Shown in pieces: positions 10,953 through 22,062 of a DNA stretch of 64,000 nt. Below the pieces are notes generated by a model that saw only the letters and a list, made by a program, of their open reading frames with translations, was not told the origin of the DNA and made no database searches. Source of the DNA: Trichomonas vaginalis G3 (taxonomy: Eukaryota > Parabasalia > Trichomonadida > Trichomonadidae). The position numbers and the translations under genes were made by a program. Every line of letters begins with the position of its first letter. Positions within the stretch are counted from its first letter, which is position 1. The stretch covers positions 24,133,896 through 24,197,895 of the forward strand of contig NC_067206.1 of the NCBI RefSeq assembly GCF_026262505.1. The letters are read 5' to 3'.

Positions 10953-11047
10953 TTATATTTTACGTTATCAAAAAATCAAAATCTGCCACTTTATAAACTT
11001 TACAAAAACACCTTTTTTGCCACGTAAAAATATATAAAAAAATTATT

Positions 11048-11557
11048 ATGAGCGATGTAAATATTGCTGCTATTAAACAAACTCCAAAACAGGACGTTCA
11101 AACTATTTCTTATCTCATCGTCTTTAAACTTGCATGGCTTATAATGGTCATTGCATATCCAGCTCTCAAAACTTATTCTGTTGTTATTGAACAAGAAGAT
11201 CAAAGAGCTAACGGCCTTCGCATCAAATGGGGCTACTATTGGATAACAGCTCCATTTCTTGTTATGATATTTAAGCTTTTTGATTGGATTCTTGGTGATA
11301 AAATTACATTCCACATTATCAACTTAATTATTACATTCATCTTGACAAAGAACAACGACTATTATATTAGACAACTCACAATCAAGCTTACAGCCAAATT
11401 TTACAAGAATTACTATAAGCAAATCAAAGAAATACCAACATTCATTGGAAACTTGTTCAAGAACGGCTCCGTTCTGATTGTTTCTTTAATTTTTGGAGGA
11501 AAGAAACAAGAACCACAGGAAAGCGAAAAAGCCCCACGCCGCACAAAGTTTGAGTGA
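11048..11557 (+). CDS. TB2/DP1/HVA22 family membrane protein (REEP5/Yop1-like)
   Basis: The 169-residue product carries the family's signature: a first hydrophobic hairpin ending in AYPALKTYSVV, then a charged stretch with Glu/Asp, then KWGYYWITAPFLV leading into a second hydrophobic hairpin. Members are ER membrane proteins that shape tubules by wedge-like hairpins. The tail is basic and Pro/Glu-rich (PQESEKAPRR). It has no cleavable signal. It sits head to head with the Pmp-like gene. The start at 11048 is the only sensible ATG, following an A/T-only leader. Confidence 0.78.
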   Translation: MSDVNIAAIKQTPKQDVQTISYLIVFKLAWLIMVIAYPALKTYSVVIEQEDQRANGLRIKWGYYWITAPFLVMIFKLFDWILGDKITFHIINLIITFILTKNNDYYIRQLTIKLTAKFYKNYYKQIKEIPTFIGNLFKNGSVLIVSLIFGGKKQEPQESEKAPRRTKFE

Positions 11558-12882
11558 AATTTGATGTTTGTTTCATATTATTTACGACCTTGTAAAACTG
11601 TATACAATTTATATCATTTAAAGTCTAAATCATTTTTTTTTAAAAAAAGAAGTGTTTCCACACTGGATTTTTGGTGACAATCAATGGGGCAAGCAGGGTA
11701 TAATGAATACTAGTATGACTAACTGAAACCGTGATTGGATCGAGAATTAAGCTATGTTTTATGGATATCGTAATCTAATTTCGATGATAGTAGAATATTA
11801 TTAGTGTTTATAGTATAAAACATTCTCTACTATCAGTATCACAATGTGTTTGATCTATCTTTCACAATAATGCTTAATATTTGGAGAAATCAATTGATAA
11901 TCTTTTAATATAAATATGATTTTTCGTATAAAAGATTATTCACATGTATTTTTAATACTATTATAATCAAATATATCACTAATTTGTCTTTAACGATAGT
12001 TCTACATAAAGATATAAAATATTAGTTGTTACAATCGGTAAAAAATATGAAATCTGTTTTTAAATTTTTAAGATAGCAAATGTAGATAAAAGCTTCAATG
12101 TTTCAAATAAATTAAGATATTGAGTTAGATAGCATTGAAATATGGTGCATATACCAGCTCATATCTCAATATAATTGATAAGATAATATTGATTGTTGAC
12201 TACATATATGATATTATCTCTCTGATGAGGATATACATTTTCATTTATAACCAAAATCGGCATTATTGTTGATTTAATAAAGTAAATATTTGTATTATGT
12301 ATATTTATGGCGTTAACAAACTAGTAAGTATACATTCCAGATAAAAAAATATTTCATATAATAAAAGTGAATTTTAGAAATTTATATAAATATATATCAA
12401 TGAATATTAAAAATAACTACTTTTAGCCGATTTAGAATCTCCGTAATATGTTTAGAAAATGAAAAATTGAAACTCTTTTTAAAAATTGCAAATTTTCCGC
12501 GAAATTAATTTGAATTGGAGTACAAATATTTCAGAGTCTGCCACCGTGCTCGATCAGAATTATTTTTGCGTTTTTTTATAAAAAAGTTATTTAATGTCAT
12601 ACGTAGATCTCCAAAAAGTGAGAGTGTCAGAAAATTTTCTGACAAAATTTTCGAAAATTTGGCTTAAATAAAAAGAGGATTTGGAAACTTCAATATATGA
12701 CAAATCTAAATTTCCATTTATTTTGAGCTAAAACTCAAAATTGAGAGTGGAATCCCTTCTTTTAAAAAAAATTCTTACTTTTTTTTAAACGCTTTAGCAT
12801 ATTGCTTAATAATCAAAATATGATTCTCACATTTTGAAGTAGAAGTCACTCAACTCAGGGTGCCCCATGGAGATTGACAGGA
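11558..12882. other. Long AT-rich intergenic region
   Basis: No open frame, RNA gene or obvious repeat recognised in 1.3 kb. Composition is very AT-rich with homopolymer runs. Confidence 0.55.
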
Positions 12883-13048
12883 ACTTCCAATATATTTATA
12901 TTTCAATTTTGATTTATTGGTTTCATATTCATTAACGTTTAATAATTCACAGTCTTCCTTTTTAAATAAATGTTTTATGTATTCAGGATTAACAATTCTA
13001 TAATATTGCTTCCCTTTAAATCTTTGAATATAAACAGGAACACCATCC
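12883..13048. repeat. 166-bp Maverick scrap
   Basis: These 166 bases match 56692-56857, near the right end of the outer Maverick, in the same orientation and without a difference that I can see. Both copies encode part of the same small Maverick protein on the minus strand. Flanking DNA does not match, so this is a short stray fragment of a Maverick (fossil) embedded in host DNA. Confidence 0.85.
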
Positions 13049-13639
13049 CTCATAATCTATTTCATCTGAAGTCGATTATTCACTTCTACTTCTGAGATTT
13101 GAATTTAATTTCGACAGAAAAAGAGATTCAAGAGGAAAATACTAGGGGATACAAACAGCCACCATGACAGGATTATTATGGAGCCAAGTTGTATTTTTTG
13201 ATATTTTTAGAGTTTTCCTATTGCTTAAAAATTAAGGTTCTAAATTCTGAAGTTTACATGATCCTCCCAGGCGCCCCCTTAAATGCTGATGATTATGAAA
13301 AACAATAAAATTCTTATCTTTCTTTAAAAACGTAAAAAATGGTTTTATTCTTACCTTGAAATCAATTCTAGCGATTTACAAATTTGATTTCATTTAATAA
13401 AAATTTCTAGAATTCTAGAGGGCACAAAAGTGACATGTATAATTATTCGCTTTATTAATCAATAATATTACATTGTTATGGGTTGCTTATAATTAAATAT
13501 CAAATGGAAGTATTACAAATAAACATAATTACATATTACATATTATTATTACATATTATTATTACATATTATTATTACATATAATTATTGACATAATATT
13601 ACTTGGAAGTGTCCGTTTTTCCTTTATGCAAATGCATTT
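13049..13639. other. Intergenic region with an ATT-rich tandem run
   Basis: No gene recognised. About 13529-13588 is a tandem run of a roughly 15-base ATTACATATTATT-type unit. Confidence 0.5.
13529..13588. repeat. AT microsatellite, about 15-base unit
   Basis: The string TTACATATTATTA recurs about four times in tandem with slight drift. Confidence 0.75.
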
Positions 13640-14450
13640 GCATTATTTGACAACTATATGACCTAAATGACATGCTTCTTCAAGCACTTCTGCCGTTATT
13701 CCATGTCCTTTTTGCAACAAATAACAAAATGAAATTGTATTATAAGAATGGATGGAGAGTTAAAGAGTAAATTCATTATCAGATACTTTACTTTACAATA
13801 ACTTACTGGTAACTTCATTATTATGACTTTGTATTGCACAAATTAAACGTTTTTGGACTTAAGAGTAGCAATAATATTAGCATTTCCACTAATACGGGGT
13901 ATCCTCTGTAATTTCACAACCATTTTGATGTAAATAATGAAAACATTCATCTGAGCCTAAAAAGCGGCCAAATCTAATATAGATCATACTCAGTAAGTTT
14001 TTCTTTCAAATTAACTTTAGATTTTTGTTTTATCAGAGATTCTGAATCATCCTTTAAAATAATGTCTCCAATAGCGTCCAAATCAAAAATATTCTCATAT
14101 TTTTCGATAGGTAAATCTTGTAGTGGACGATAATTTGTAAAAATACCACGTTTTTAAAGATAATCTGAAACTTTCGTTGGTGGAAATTCGATTATTGATA
14201 TGTTTAGAGTTGAAATTAAATCAGCATATGGCTTACATGCTGATACTTGAGATATTGTTGTAACAAGAAATAACGAAACTAAATTAGGTAATGATTTGAG
14301 GAATTGTAGTTTTTCATCAAAATTATATTTATTAAAGGAAAAACAAACTTCTTTGATGATTGCTGCAGTCTTGAGGGAAGGGAAAACTAGATCAATACTG
14401 AAAAAGCAACACTGAAGGATCTTATTCAACAAACAAAAAGAAGCTATCAC
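13640..14450 (-). pseudogene. Ankyrin-repeat protein pseudogene (DUF3447-like)
   Basis: On the minus strand, broken frames read as pieces of the large trichomonad ankyrin family. A 98-residue frame (14450-14154) ends at a stop; beyond it the same coding signal continues with EKYENIFDLDAIGD, then FGRFLGSDECFHYLHQNG, then LQKGHGITAEVLEEAC. Phrases of the type F-G-S-x-x-C-F-x-Y-L-x-x-N-G are typical for that family. There are at least one internal stop and further frame changes, and the tail is missing, so this is a decayed host gene of a multicopy family. Assignment rests on the look of these phrases, not on an alignment. Confidence 0.62.
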
Positions 14451-14627
14451 ATTACATTTTCAAGCAATTTTGTAAACTTTTATTTCAATATATCCTCAAA
14501 TCAACTTCTTTTATTATGAGAAATCAAACATAAATACATTTTCTTGCATACTCTCCATTTACCTTATTAAATTTTGGTCTTTATCAAAATTGAATACTTG
14601 TAAACTTGAATGGCTTGACCTTTTTAA

Positions 14628-15095
14628 ATGCCTATCGAAGTTACTGACCCAGCAGCTTTCCGCGATATGGTCCGTATGCTCTCAACTAACGTTGATGGCC
14701 GTCGCCCACTCTACCTTGCTCTCACAAATATCTCTGGTATTGGCCGCAGATTCGCATATGCCGTTGTTCGCCGCGCTGGCCTCGACCCACTTCGCCGTGC
14801 TGGTACACTCACACCAAAGGAGGAAGAGCTCATTGTTTCCATCATCCAGAACCCAACAGAGCACCAGATCCCAGTTTGGATGCTCAACCGTCGCTTCGAC
14901 CGCGCTACAGGCCAAAACACTCATTGGGTTGCTACAGATCTCGGCGCTAACATCCGTGCTGAAATCGAACGCATGAAGAAGATGCGTATGAAACGTGGTA
15001 TCCGCCATGGTCTTGGCCTTAAGGTCCGTGGTCAATGCACAAAGTCTACTGGCCGTCGTGGTGGCGCTCTTGGTGTTGAACGCAAGAAAGATTAA
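14628..15095 (+). CDS. RPS18: 40S ribosomal protein S18 (uS13)
   Basis: The 155-residue product is clearly cytosolic uS13: an N-terminal H2TH-type region with NISGIGRRFA, a helical middle and the basic C-terminal segment RMKKMRMKRGIRHGLGLKVRGQ followed by the usual TKSTGRRGG-type tail. It binds the head of the small subunit and contacts the P-site tRNA and the large subunit. Codon use is much richer in G+C than in its neighbours (CGC, CTC, GGC favoured), as expected of a highly expressed gene. The stop lies in TTAAAC, so the TAAA poly(A) signal overlaps the stop codon, a known trichomonad habit. Apparent frames on other strands here are shadows. Confidence 0.97.
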   Translation: MPIEVTDPAAFRDMVRMLSTNVDGRRPLYLALTNISGIGRRFAYAVVRRAGLDPLRRAGTLTPKEEELIVSIIQNPTEHQIPVWMLNRRFDRATGQNTHWVATDLGANIRAEIERMKKMRMKRGIRHGLGLKVRGQCTKSTGRRGGALGVERKKD

Positions 15096-15599
15096 ACTCT
15101 TTTTATTCGATAGAATTGAAATTTTTCTACTTTGATTAATAGTAATTTCTCTTTTTGGGTATATAATTCCCCCAAGCAATTAAGATTCTTTCTGACTCAT
15201 TCGCAAGAAGCAATTTAAAATATCATGAATTCATGAAGTATCGATATTTTTCCTCTAAATTTGGATGAAAAAATTCAAAATAAAATCGTTTGCAAGCATT
15301 CAAATTTTCGTGTGTCCAGGCAGCATCGGAATTGATCGGGAAATCGGGATAAAAGTATTCAATTTTATCCCGATAAATCGGGATGAAAGTACTCAATTTT
15401 TAATCGGGACGGAATCACTACACATTTGATATTAAGACTTTTATAACAATAGAAATGTGTTTATGATATTGAAATAGTCAAATTACAATTTTTTTTTCTA
15501 AGATGTCTTATTGAAAAACAGATTTGTCTGATCACAAGCACTTAAGACTTTTATAACAATAGAAATGTGTTTATGATATTGAAATAGCTTTTGGTACGT
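15096..15599. other. Intergenic region with short repeats
   Basis: No gene. About 15340-15418 repeats the phrase AATCGGGATAAAAGT with variation, and two 46-base direct repeats follow. Confidence 0.6.
15432..15587. repeat. Direct repeat, 46 bp, two copies
   Basis: Positions 15432-15477 and 15542-15587 are the same 46-base string beginning TTAAGACTTTTATAACAA, separated by 64 bases. Confidence 0.9.
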
Positions 15600-16258
15600 A
15601 TTCTAAATATTCTTCTTTTATATCTAAAATTGTTTTGATAACGAATTCTAATCTTTCGTTTTGTTTACAAAACGATGGAGACTTAATGTGTGCATTGAAA
15701 CTGAGAATTTATTGGAAATTCTGAATAAAAGTAATTTATTTGTTACTTGAGATGGCTCAAAGTTTTCCAAAACGTATTGCAGAATATCGCTTTTCCAAAT
15801 ACAATTCGTGAGTATTACAGAAATGATAATAGTATTTCGGATATCACGCAATTTTTTGGTATTTCGTTAATAATTAGATTTATTATTTTGAATTTGTCTG
15901 ATTCTTCTTTTATTTGTGAATTAAACGATTGAATTATTCCATTATGAATATTAGTGTCAAATTTGTAGAATAAATTAAACGAAAAGTTATTGAGAAATGA
16001 AGAATTTATAAATTCGTCTAGAATTCTTTGATCATTGCATAAAAATCCAATGAATTCGAATTCATTATCGGTTTGAATATAACTTGATGGTAAATTATTA
16101 AAAAATTGAAGATATGAAAACTGATTGCATATATGAAATAAGACCCCAGCAGTTTGATCTTCTTTAATCTCCCAGATTGCATCCATAAATTGATTAAATT
16201 CTTCTTTAGAGAATGGTTGGGAAAGAATTTTCACAATAAATGGAAGAATATTATCCAT
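15600..16258 (-). pseudogene. Hypothetical gene, frame broken near the middle
   Basis: A 147-residue frame (16258-15815) starts 13 bases after a TCACTTTTTT initiator on the minus strand, so it is a real gene start. It is helical, rich in Phe/Asn/Ile, with no signal or transmembrane helix. Just past its stop a second frame continues with the same composition (about 15851-15648, with ILQYVLENFEPSQVTNKLLL), which suggests a frameshift in a longer gene of about 220 residues rather than two genes. I do not recognise the family; the repeat-like helical pattern could be part of an ARM/HEAT fold. Confidence 0.55.
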
Positions 16259-16261
16259 ATT

Positions 16262-16274
16262 TTAAAAAAGTGAC
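16262..16274 (-). promoter_or_regulatory. Initiator (Inr) TCACTTTTTT
   Basis: On the minus strand CTGTCACTTTTTTAAA precedes the ATG at 16258 with A+1 about 13 bases upstream, the usual distance for this element. Confidence 0.65.
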
Positions 16275-16761
16275 AGAATTGCTAAATTTAGATTTTCTCA
16301 TATATCAGTTTAATTTCTAAAATAATATCGTAAATGCCTAAAATTTTATTCCACTCCTTCAAAATATATGAATTGTTTCCTTAAATTATGAGATTTGCAT
16401 CCTTCTTAGATAAATTTCAATTTTGACATTGTGAATAATCACCAAAATTTTTAAAAAATTTCAAAAATGAGCTTAATATCATTAATTTTTCAAGACAAAT
16501 TCGGTTTTCTCTAATTTTTTTGGAGTTTTTCGAAAACAATTTTCATTTTTCTCGTCAATTAAAGGAAATAGAACAAAATTAAATAATGAAACAAAGATCA
16601 TATATTATGTTCTTTTATTATCAACTAAGGAATTGAAGTATAACATCCAATTATAATTAAATTTCAGAAAAAGTAAAGAAATCTGAAAAAAATAGTAATG
16701 AAAAAACTCCTCTTAATAGTGCAGATCACTATTATATAACTTATAAAAATTTGACAATCAT

Positions 16762-17145
16762 ATGCCTCCTCGTACTTTTCATTTTTCTCAGCCTCAGATC
16801 GATGAATTGAATGGAGCAGCTATCATATATCAAAAAGATGCTACGAATAAGCATGAATTTCTGAATCAATTTTTAAATTTACACTTTCCAAATTATTCAA
16901 AAAATTTAAGAAAGCACGTATGTAATTATTTAAAGCGTGCTTGCACAATTCAACTCAGAGATTGCGATAAAAACGTTTACACACAATATTATATTAGTCC
17001 TCCCTATAAATTTCACAAAATTGATTCATCCGGCACCGAACATTCATATTCAATCGTTTACAAATGCGAAGGAAGCTGCAATTACAAAATAAAAGTGACA
17101 CTGTACCCAAATCAAATTCCAAAAATCGAACCAAATTTTTTTTGA
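16762..17145 (+). CDS. Small hypothetical protein, possible DNA-binding part of a MULE
   Basis: The 127-residue frame begins at a good ATG. Its C-terminal part contains VYKCEGSCNYKIKVTLYP, which looks like the C-rich, beta-stranded DNA-binding module (FLYWCH/WRKY-GCM1-like) that precedes the catalytic domain in many MULE transposases. A MULE catalytic domain lies 1 kb downstream on the same strand, so this may be the front part of the same element, now separated. It could also be an unrelated short gene. No transmembrane segment is visible. Confidence 0.45.
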   Translation: MPPRTFHFSQPQIDELNGAAIIYQKDATNKHEFLNQFLNLHFPNYSKNLRKHVCNYLKRACTIQLRDCDKNVYTQYYISPPYKFHKIDSSGTEHSYSIVYKCEGSCNYKIKVTLYPNQIPKIEPNFF

Positions 17146-18179
17146 AATTAAAAAATAAAAGTAAAAAGTATAAAGTAATCTAACCAAAAAAGATATTTAA
17201 AAGAATTTTGGAAAAAACAGAATAAGGATAATGATATTATTTTAGATACACAATCGATGTACTGAAGAATAATCCGGTAAAATGATGATATAAAATTAGA
17301 TTATTTTACAAGTAGCTAAAAGAATAAAACTATAATATAAAATAAATGAAGTTTAATGAAACAATAAAGGTTAAATAAATAATAAAGATTTTTATTTTAT
17401 ATCAGTATTGAGAAGAAGTAACAGCTGACACTTGGTAGACAACTTCTTTATGTCTAGAAAATTCTATCTTGCCTTTTATTTTTTTCTCGCTGTGAAACGT
17501 ATTCGGTCATTTTTTTAAAAATTAATTTTTTGTTAGAGATAAGAGCTAAAACTTTGCAGACAACTCCCCCATGTCTAGCAAATTTAACATTCGTCTCCCA
17601 TTTTTATATATTTGGTTTAGAATGTTCGAAAATGCGTAATATGGTCATTAATATTAATTGAAAAGAACCTTGAATTAATTCAATCTGATCTCACAAAATA
17701 TTTTAAATTACAAACTTTGTAGTTTGAATAGATAATTAGTATTAAACTCAAATAACTAGTTTATTTTTGAATAAAAATTATTTGAATTTATTCAATTTTG
17801 TGAATTTTCCTTCAAAAATCAAGTTTAAATATCTTATTTGCCATATAATTATAAATACAATGAAACATATTCGAAATTGAAAAGAACGACTTTTTCTGTT
17901 CTTTCAATCATTCAATTTGAATTTTGCAATATTGGATTTCTCATTAAATAGCTATTAAAAACAACAAGCAATTTAACTTACATTCAAATTTATTTGTGTT
18001 ATATTCAATCTTCTCAAAACTTATAATTTTCGGCTATAGCATGATTAATATATCCTAACAGAATATAATGGAACACATAATCACAATCAAATCAAAGATG
18101 AGACAAAGAAATACCACACATTATCACAATGCTATCGTCGGGTACTTATTAATTTTATAAAACAGGGGGTGATCCGAAA
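17146..18179. other. AT-rich spacer within or beside the MULE
   Basis: No gene. Two imperfect copies of a 40-base phrase (GCAGACAACTCCCCCATGTC-like) occur near 17425 and 17545. TCAAAACTTATAATTTT at about 18013 also occurs at about 21053, just before another start codon, and may be a shared host promoter. Confidence 0.45.
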
Positions 18180-19520
18180 ATGGCTCAAATTGAATGCAAC
18201 AAAAAACTTGATCTGGATGATCCACTTAACAGGCCATCTTTTTTGAATGCATCTTCAGATCAAATGAAAACAATTCAGGAAAAAGAAAATAAAAAGATCA
18301 AAGGTATTCAAAAGTACGATGATAATCAATTCAAGTCAACTCAATTATTTAAGGGTATCAAAGAACAAGAGTCACCAAAAGATTTAATTTATTTCGATGT
18401 CGATAATTACAACAAACCAAAGAAATTAATCTTTTATTATGCTTCTTTCAAATTTCTGGACATAATCAAAATTGTGAAAGAGCATTTTATTGATGCAACC
18501 CATTCATTACTTGAATTTAAAATGTTGTTTTACATGATATCAGCCAAATTTCCAAATACACATGCATTCCCAATTTTTCAATTTGTCGTTTATCCAAACA
18601 CTTCAGAAAATATTGCATTCTGTCTCAAGGCATTTTTTAACTGGGCAAAAGTAAAACCAAAATATTTTATGTCAGATTGTGCACAAGAAATCGAAAATGC
18701 GATTATCAACTCTTTTCCAGAAGTTATCCTTCATTGGTGTGCAGTTCATGTAATGAGGGCGTTCAGAAAAAATTTGAAAGATTATGCATTTGAGAGTTCA
18801 GACAAATTGATATTAGATACAAAAATGAACTATCTTGCATACGGCAGAAATGGCAAGAAAGAATGGATTGAACCAACGTTCAAAAAAATTCTGGAAATAG
18901 CCGAAAAATTCCCAGAATTTTCAAAATACATACAAAATCAATGGATATCAAACCAAGAAAGATGGACAGCCGCTGAAAGAGATGAAAATTTAGCTCTCAC
19001 AAATAACATTTCAGAATCGATTAACAAAAAAATTAAATATTACTACTTTGGTGGAACAATTTTCATGAGATTTGATCGATTTGTGATGAAATTAATCGAT
19101 TTTATCGTTCCTTCATTTTATTACAGAATTTCTCAAGATATAAGGCTCAGAGACAAAATTCCAAATCCGTTGCCATCTGAAAAAAAGCCAAAAAAGTCTA
19201 CAATCAGACTGGATACAGAAAAATGTATAATGCTCACTGATAAAATTAAATCGTTAATAGTTAACTCATCAGCAAACTTAAATACGCTTCAATTGGGTTT
19301 AGATGACCTACTTGATAAAGTTGTCAAGGCAGCAAAGGTTCAAAAACGAATGACCCAGTATTTTTCGAAATTAAGTATCCCAATGGAAATCAAGCTTAGT
19401 ATTCTCACGCAAATTACAGAATTTGGATGCAATACCCCTCAATTCATTGTTGAGAATGCCAAGTCTTTTCAAGATAAAATTATTACAGATTTTCACCTTC
19501 AAATTTATACAACATTATAA
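18180..19520 (+). CDS. Mutator-like (MULE) transposase catalytic domain
   Basis: The 446-residue product has the MULE DDE layout: an Asp in HFIDATHSLL (about residue 104), a second in YFMSDCAQEIENAI (about 164), then the C-x2-H signature LHWCAVHVMRAFRKNL (about 185-200), and downstream the conserved NNISESINKKIK region. In working elements the protein cuts and pastes DNA between long terminal inverted repeats. The frame is uninterrupted. The usual N-terminal DNA-binding domain is not in this frame; the small gene at 16762 may carry it. I could not find convincing terminal repeats or a 9-bp target duplication, so the element's limits are unknown. Confidence 0.8.
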   Translation: MAQIECNKKLDLDDPLNRPSFLNASSDQMKTIQEKENKKIKGIQKYDDNQFKSTQLFKGIKEQESPKDLIYFDVDNYNKPKKLIFYYASFKFLDIIKIVKEHFIDATHSLLEFKMLFYMISAKFPNTHAFPIFQFVVYPNTSENIAFCLKAFFNWAKVKPKYFMSDCAQEIENAIINSFPEVILHWCAVHVMRAFRKNLKDYAFESSDKLILDTKMNYLAYGRNGKKEWIEPTFKKILEIAEKFPEFSKYIQNQWISNQERWTAAERDENLALTNNISESINKKIKYYYFGGTIFMRFDRFVMKLIDFIVPSFYYRISQDIRLRDKIPNPLPSEKKPKKSTIRLDTEKCIMLTDKIKSLIVNSSANLNTLQLGLDDLLDKVVKAAKVQKRMTQYFSKLSIPMEIKLSILTQITEFGCNTPQFIVENAKSFQDKIITDFHLQIYTTL

Positions 19521-19600
19521 AAATTTATGAATAAAAACTTGATATAAAATAACATTTTTATTTTTACTAAGAAAAAAAGGTTTTTGATAATAAATTATTT

Positions 19601-19830
19601 TATTTCGAAAAAGTAGCAATAATCGTAAAAGGGTATTGATAGGCTTGCTAAAGTAACTAATTTTAGCTGTCAAATACTTTTGTATTTTGAAGTAAATTAG
19701 TATAAATTTGTTTTTACTTTTATTTCGAAAAAGTAACAATAATCGTAAAAGGGTATTGATAGGCTTGCTAAAGTAACTAATTTTAGCTGTCAAATACTTT
19801 TGTATTTTGAAGTAAATTAGTATAAATTTG
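19601..19830. repeat. Tandem duplication, 120-bp period
   Basis: Positions 19601-19710 and 19721-19830 are near-identical (one G/A difference noted), beginning TATTTCGAAAAAGTA. It abuts the mariner's left end. Confidence 0.92.
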
Positions 19831-19916
19831 ATATTATAGGGTGTCCAAAGGTGTGTTTAGCACAAACCTGAATACTGCGAATAGAAATAAACAAGTTACA
19901 TATATATAAAGTTTAT

Positions 19917-20822
19917 TTAAATATAATCACCATTGGATTCAATCACGCGTTCGCAGCGATCGATCCAGGCTTGAAAGACACGCTTTAAATCATCATGAGA
20001 AAATTGCTCAAATTGCTCTCTTACAAAATTTTCAAGATCATCTGGACTCGCGAATTCGCGTCCTTCAGCTCTCTTTTTTAGCGTGCCGAATAAATAAAAG
20101 TCAGAGGGTGCAATATCAGGTGAATAAATTGGGTTTGGAACAACTTTGACATTGTTTTCCACCAAGTAATTCATTACCTTATGACTTTTGTGAACTCTTG
20201 AATTATCAAAATGAATTGCAAACTTTTGTTTTTGTTGTTTGGATTTCTCAAACTCATCAGAATTGATAATTTGAGTAAGAACATTGTCAATTAGATACTG
20301 AGCATTCATCGTATTAGGTTTTTGAAGAATATCAATTGCGATGATGCCATTCACGCCCCAAAAAACCGACAACATCATCATTGGTGTGTCAATTTTTTTC
20401 TTCGGGAATGTTTGCGGATTTTCATCCTTCGGGATCCACATGATTTTGGCTTCTGTTGCATATTGAAACCAAGACTCGTCCCCTGTTACTAAAAAGCGAA
20501 ACTTCTTGGATTGATACGCACCCAATATAGAGAGGAGCTCTTTCGAAGATTGGACTCTAGATTTTTTTTGAACTGAATTAAGGTTGTGCGGAACCCAACG
20601 TGTATACGCTAGTTTGTAGTTAAAATAATTGTGCAGATAATAACTGACTGTTGTACGTGGTATCTTTGTCATCTCCTCTATCCTTCTGAGTGATGCTCTT
20701 GGGTCTTCATCTAGCGCTTGAAGAATTGCTTTGATTTTTCTATCATAAGACAAATTACGGAAAGTGAACTCAAACAAAAAGTGACACAATGCATTTGCCA
20801 ACCAAATAACTTTACAAAGCAA
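19917..20822 (-). pseudogene. Mariner transposase, C-terminal two thirds
   Basis: Mariner hallmarks are present. A second helix-turn-helix region (DEDPRASLRRIEEMTK..RTTVSYYL) is followed by RWVPHNL (the WVPHEL motif). The DDD catalytic residues lie in TGDESWF, HFDNSRVHKS and YSPDIAPSDFYLF, with 34 residues between the second and third Asp (DD34D). The frame is open from 20822, but residues before about YDRKIKAIL do not belong to a transposase: they come from sequence in the opposite orientation, so the first helix-turn-helix is missing here. The catalytic part itself is uninterrupted. Confidence 0.88.
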
Positions 20823-21071
20823 AAACTTAAATTACTTGTCAAGCTTACTATTCTTATTTTAACAATTAAAAAATTAAATTTTATTTTTTATTTAAAAAAA
20901 TCATCTTATATCATCTGATATATATATATAACAGCATTAATATTTCAATGATTCACAAATCAACTTTTTCATTATTTTAAATAATTATAGAATATATACC
21001 GACTTTTTGTACATAAATATTTTTAGATTCAATAATGATTTACGGTTTTTTTCAAAACTTATAATTTTCCA

Positions 21072-21224
21072 ATGAGTGGTAGAATCTTCGATTTAATTGA
21101 TTTAGAATGGTTAAATCAAGCTAATCAACAAATTCAAAGCGGTATTAACGTCGAAACCGTTCTCCAAAATGTCCCTTTAACAGATGGAAGAATTCTTCAG
21201 ACAAAGTTTTTGAACTTTGTATAA
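21072..21224 (+). pseudogene. Start of a host gene cut short by repeats
   Basis: A 50-residue frame beginning MSGRIFDLIDLEWLNQANQQ starts 19 bases after TCAAAACTTATAATTTT, which looks like a host initiator. The phrase encoding IQSGINVETVLQNV is duplicated at 21244-21285, after which the 250-bp palindrome array begins. It therefore looks like the 5' end of an ordinary host gene captured or broken at the array. I do not recognise the product. Confidence 0.45.
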
Positions 21225-21290
21225 GTTCTCCAAAATGTTAAACTATTCAAAGCGGTATTAACGTCGAAACCGTTCTCCAAAATGTTAAAC

Positions 21291-21960
21291 TATTCAGACA
21301 AAGTTTCCCGCTGTTTGCGAAGGAATTGTTGGCTATGATGTACTGATTCATGATCAGTGCATCATAGCCAACAATTCCTTATACAAAGTTCAAAAACTTG
21401 GGTGCAATCAGAACTGATTGCACCCAAGTTTTTGAACTTTCTCGAGGGAATGAAAGGGTAAGAGGTATACATTATGAATATATACCTCTTACCCTTCCAT
21501 TCCCTCTCTGACAGCGGGAAACTTTGTCTGAATGTTAAACTATTCAGACAAAGTTTCCCGCTGTTTGCGAAGGTATTGTTGGCTATGATGTACTGATTCA
21601 TGATCAGTGCATCATAGCCAACAATTCCTTATACAAAGTTCAAAAACTTGGGTGCAATCAGTTCTGATTGCACCCAAGTTTTTGAACTTTCTTGAGGGAA
21701 TTAAAGGGTGAGAGATTTATAGTCTATCTATATATCTCCCACCCTCTAATTCCCTCTCTGACAGCGGGAAACTTTGTCTGAATGTTAAACTATTCAGACA
21801 AAGTTTCCCGCTGTTTGCGAAGGTATTGTTGGCTATGATGTACTGATTCATGATCAGTGCATCATAGCCAACAATTCCTTATACAAAGTTCAAAAACTTG
21901 GGTGCAATCAGAACTGATTGCACCCAAGTTTTTGAACTTTCTCGAGGGAATGAAAGGTAA
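21291..21960 (+). repeat. 250-bp tandem array of four palindromes (2.7 copies)
   Basis: The period is exactly 250 bp (TATTCAGACAAAGTTTCCC at 21291, 21541 and 21791). Each unit has four adjacent perfect or near-perfect hairpins: A, GACAGCGGGAAACTTTGTCT; B, GGAATTGTTGGCTATGATG; C, AAAGTTCAAAAACTTGGGTG; D, an AGGGAAT..AAAGGGT arm around a variable AT core. Only the hairpin loops and the D core vary, e.g. CAGAACTG versus CAGTTCTG in C. The same array in inverted order fills 63522-64000. Confidence 0.95.
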
Positions 21961-22062
21961 GAGATATCCATTTCCTTTCACCTTCGTTCTCAATAATTAA
22001 CTTATAAATTTTTTAAAGCAAAAAAAGTCTGATTTTTTTTGACAAGTAAATATATAGGGAAT

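Noticed and set aside
14590-15179. Open frames overlapping RPS18 on both strands
   Set aside because: They are shadows caused by the G+C-rich codon use of the ribosomal protein gene.
21291-21960. Host surface-protein gene across the palindrome array
   Set aside because: The 79-codon minus frame at 21362-21601 is chance coding over hairpins and does not continue into neighbouring units.
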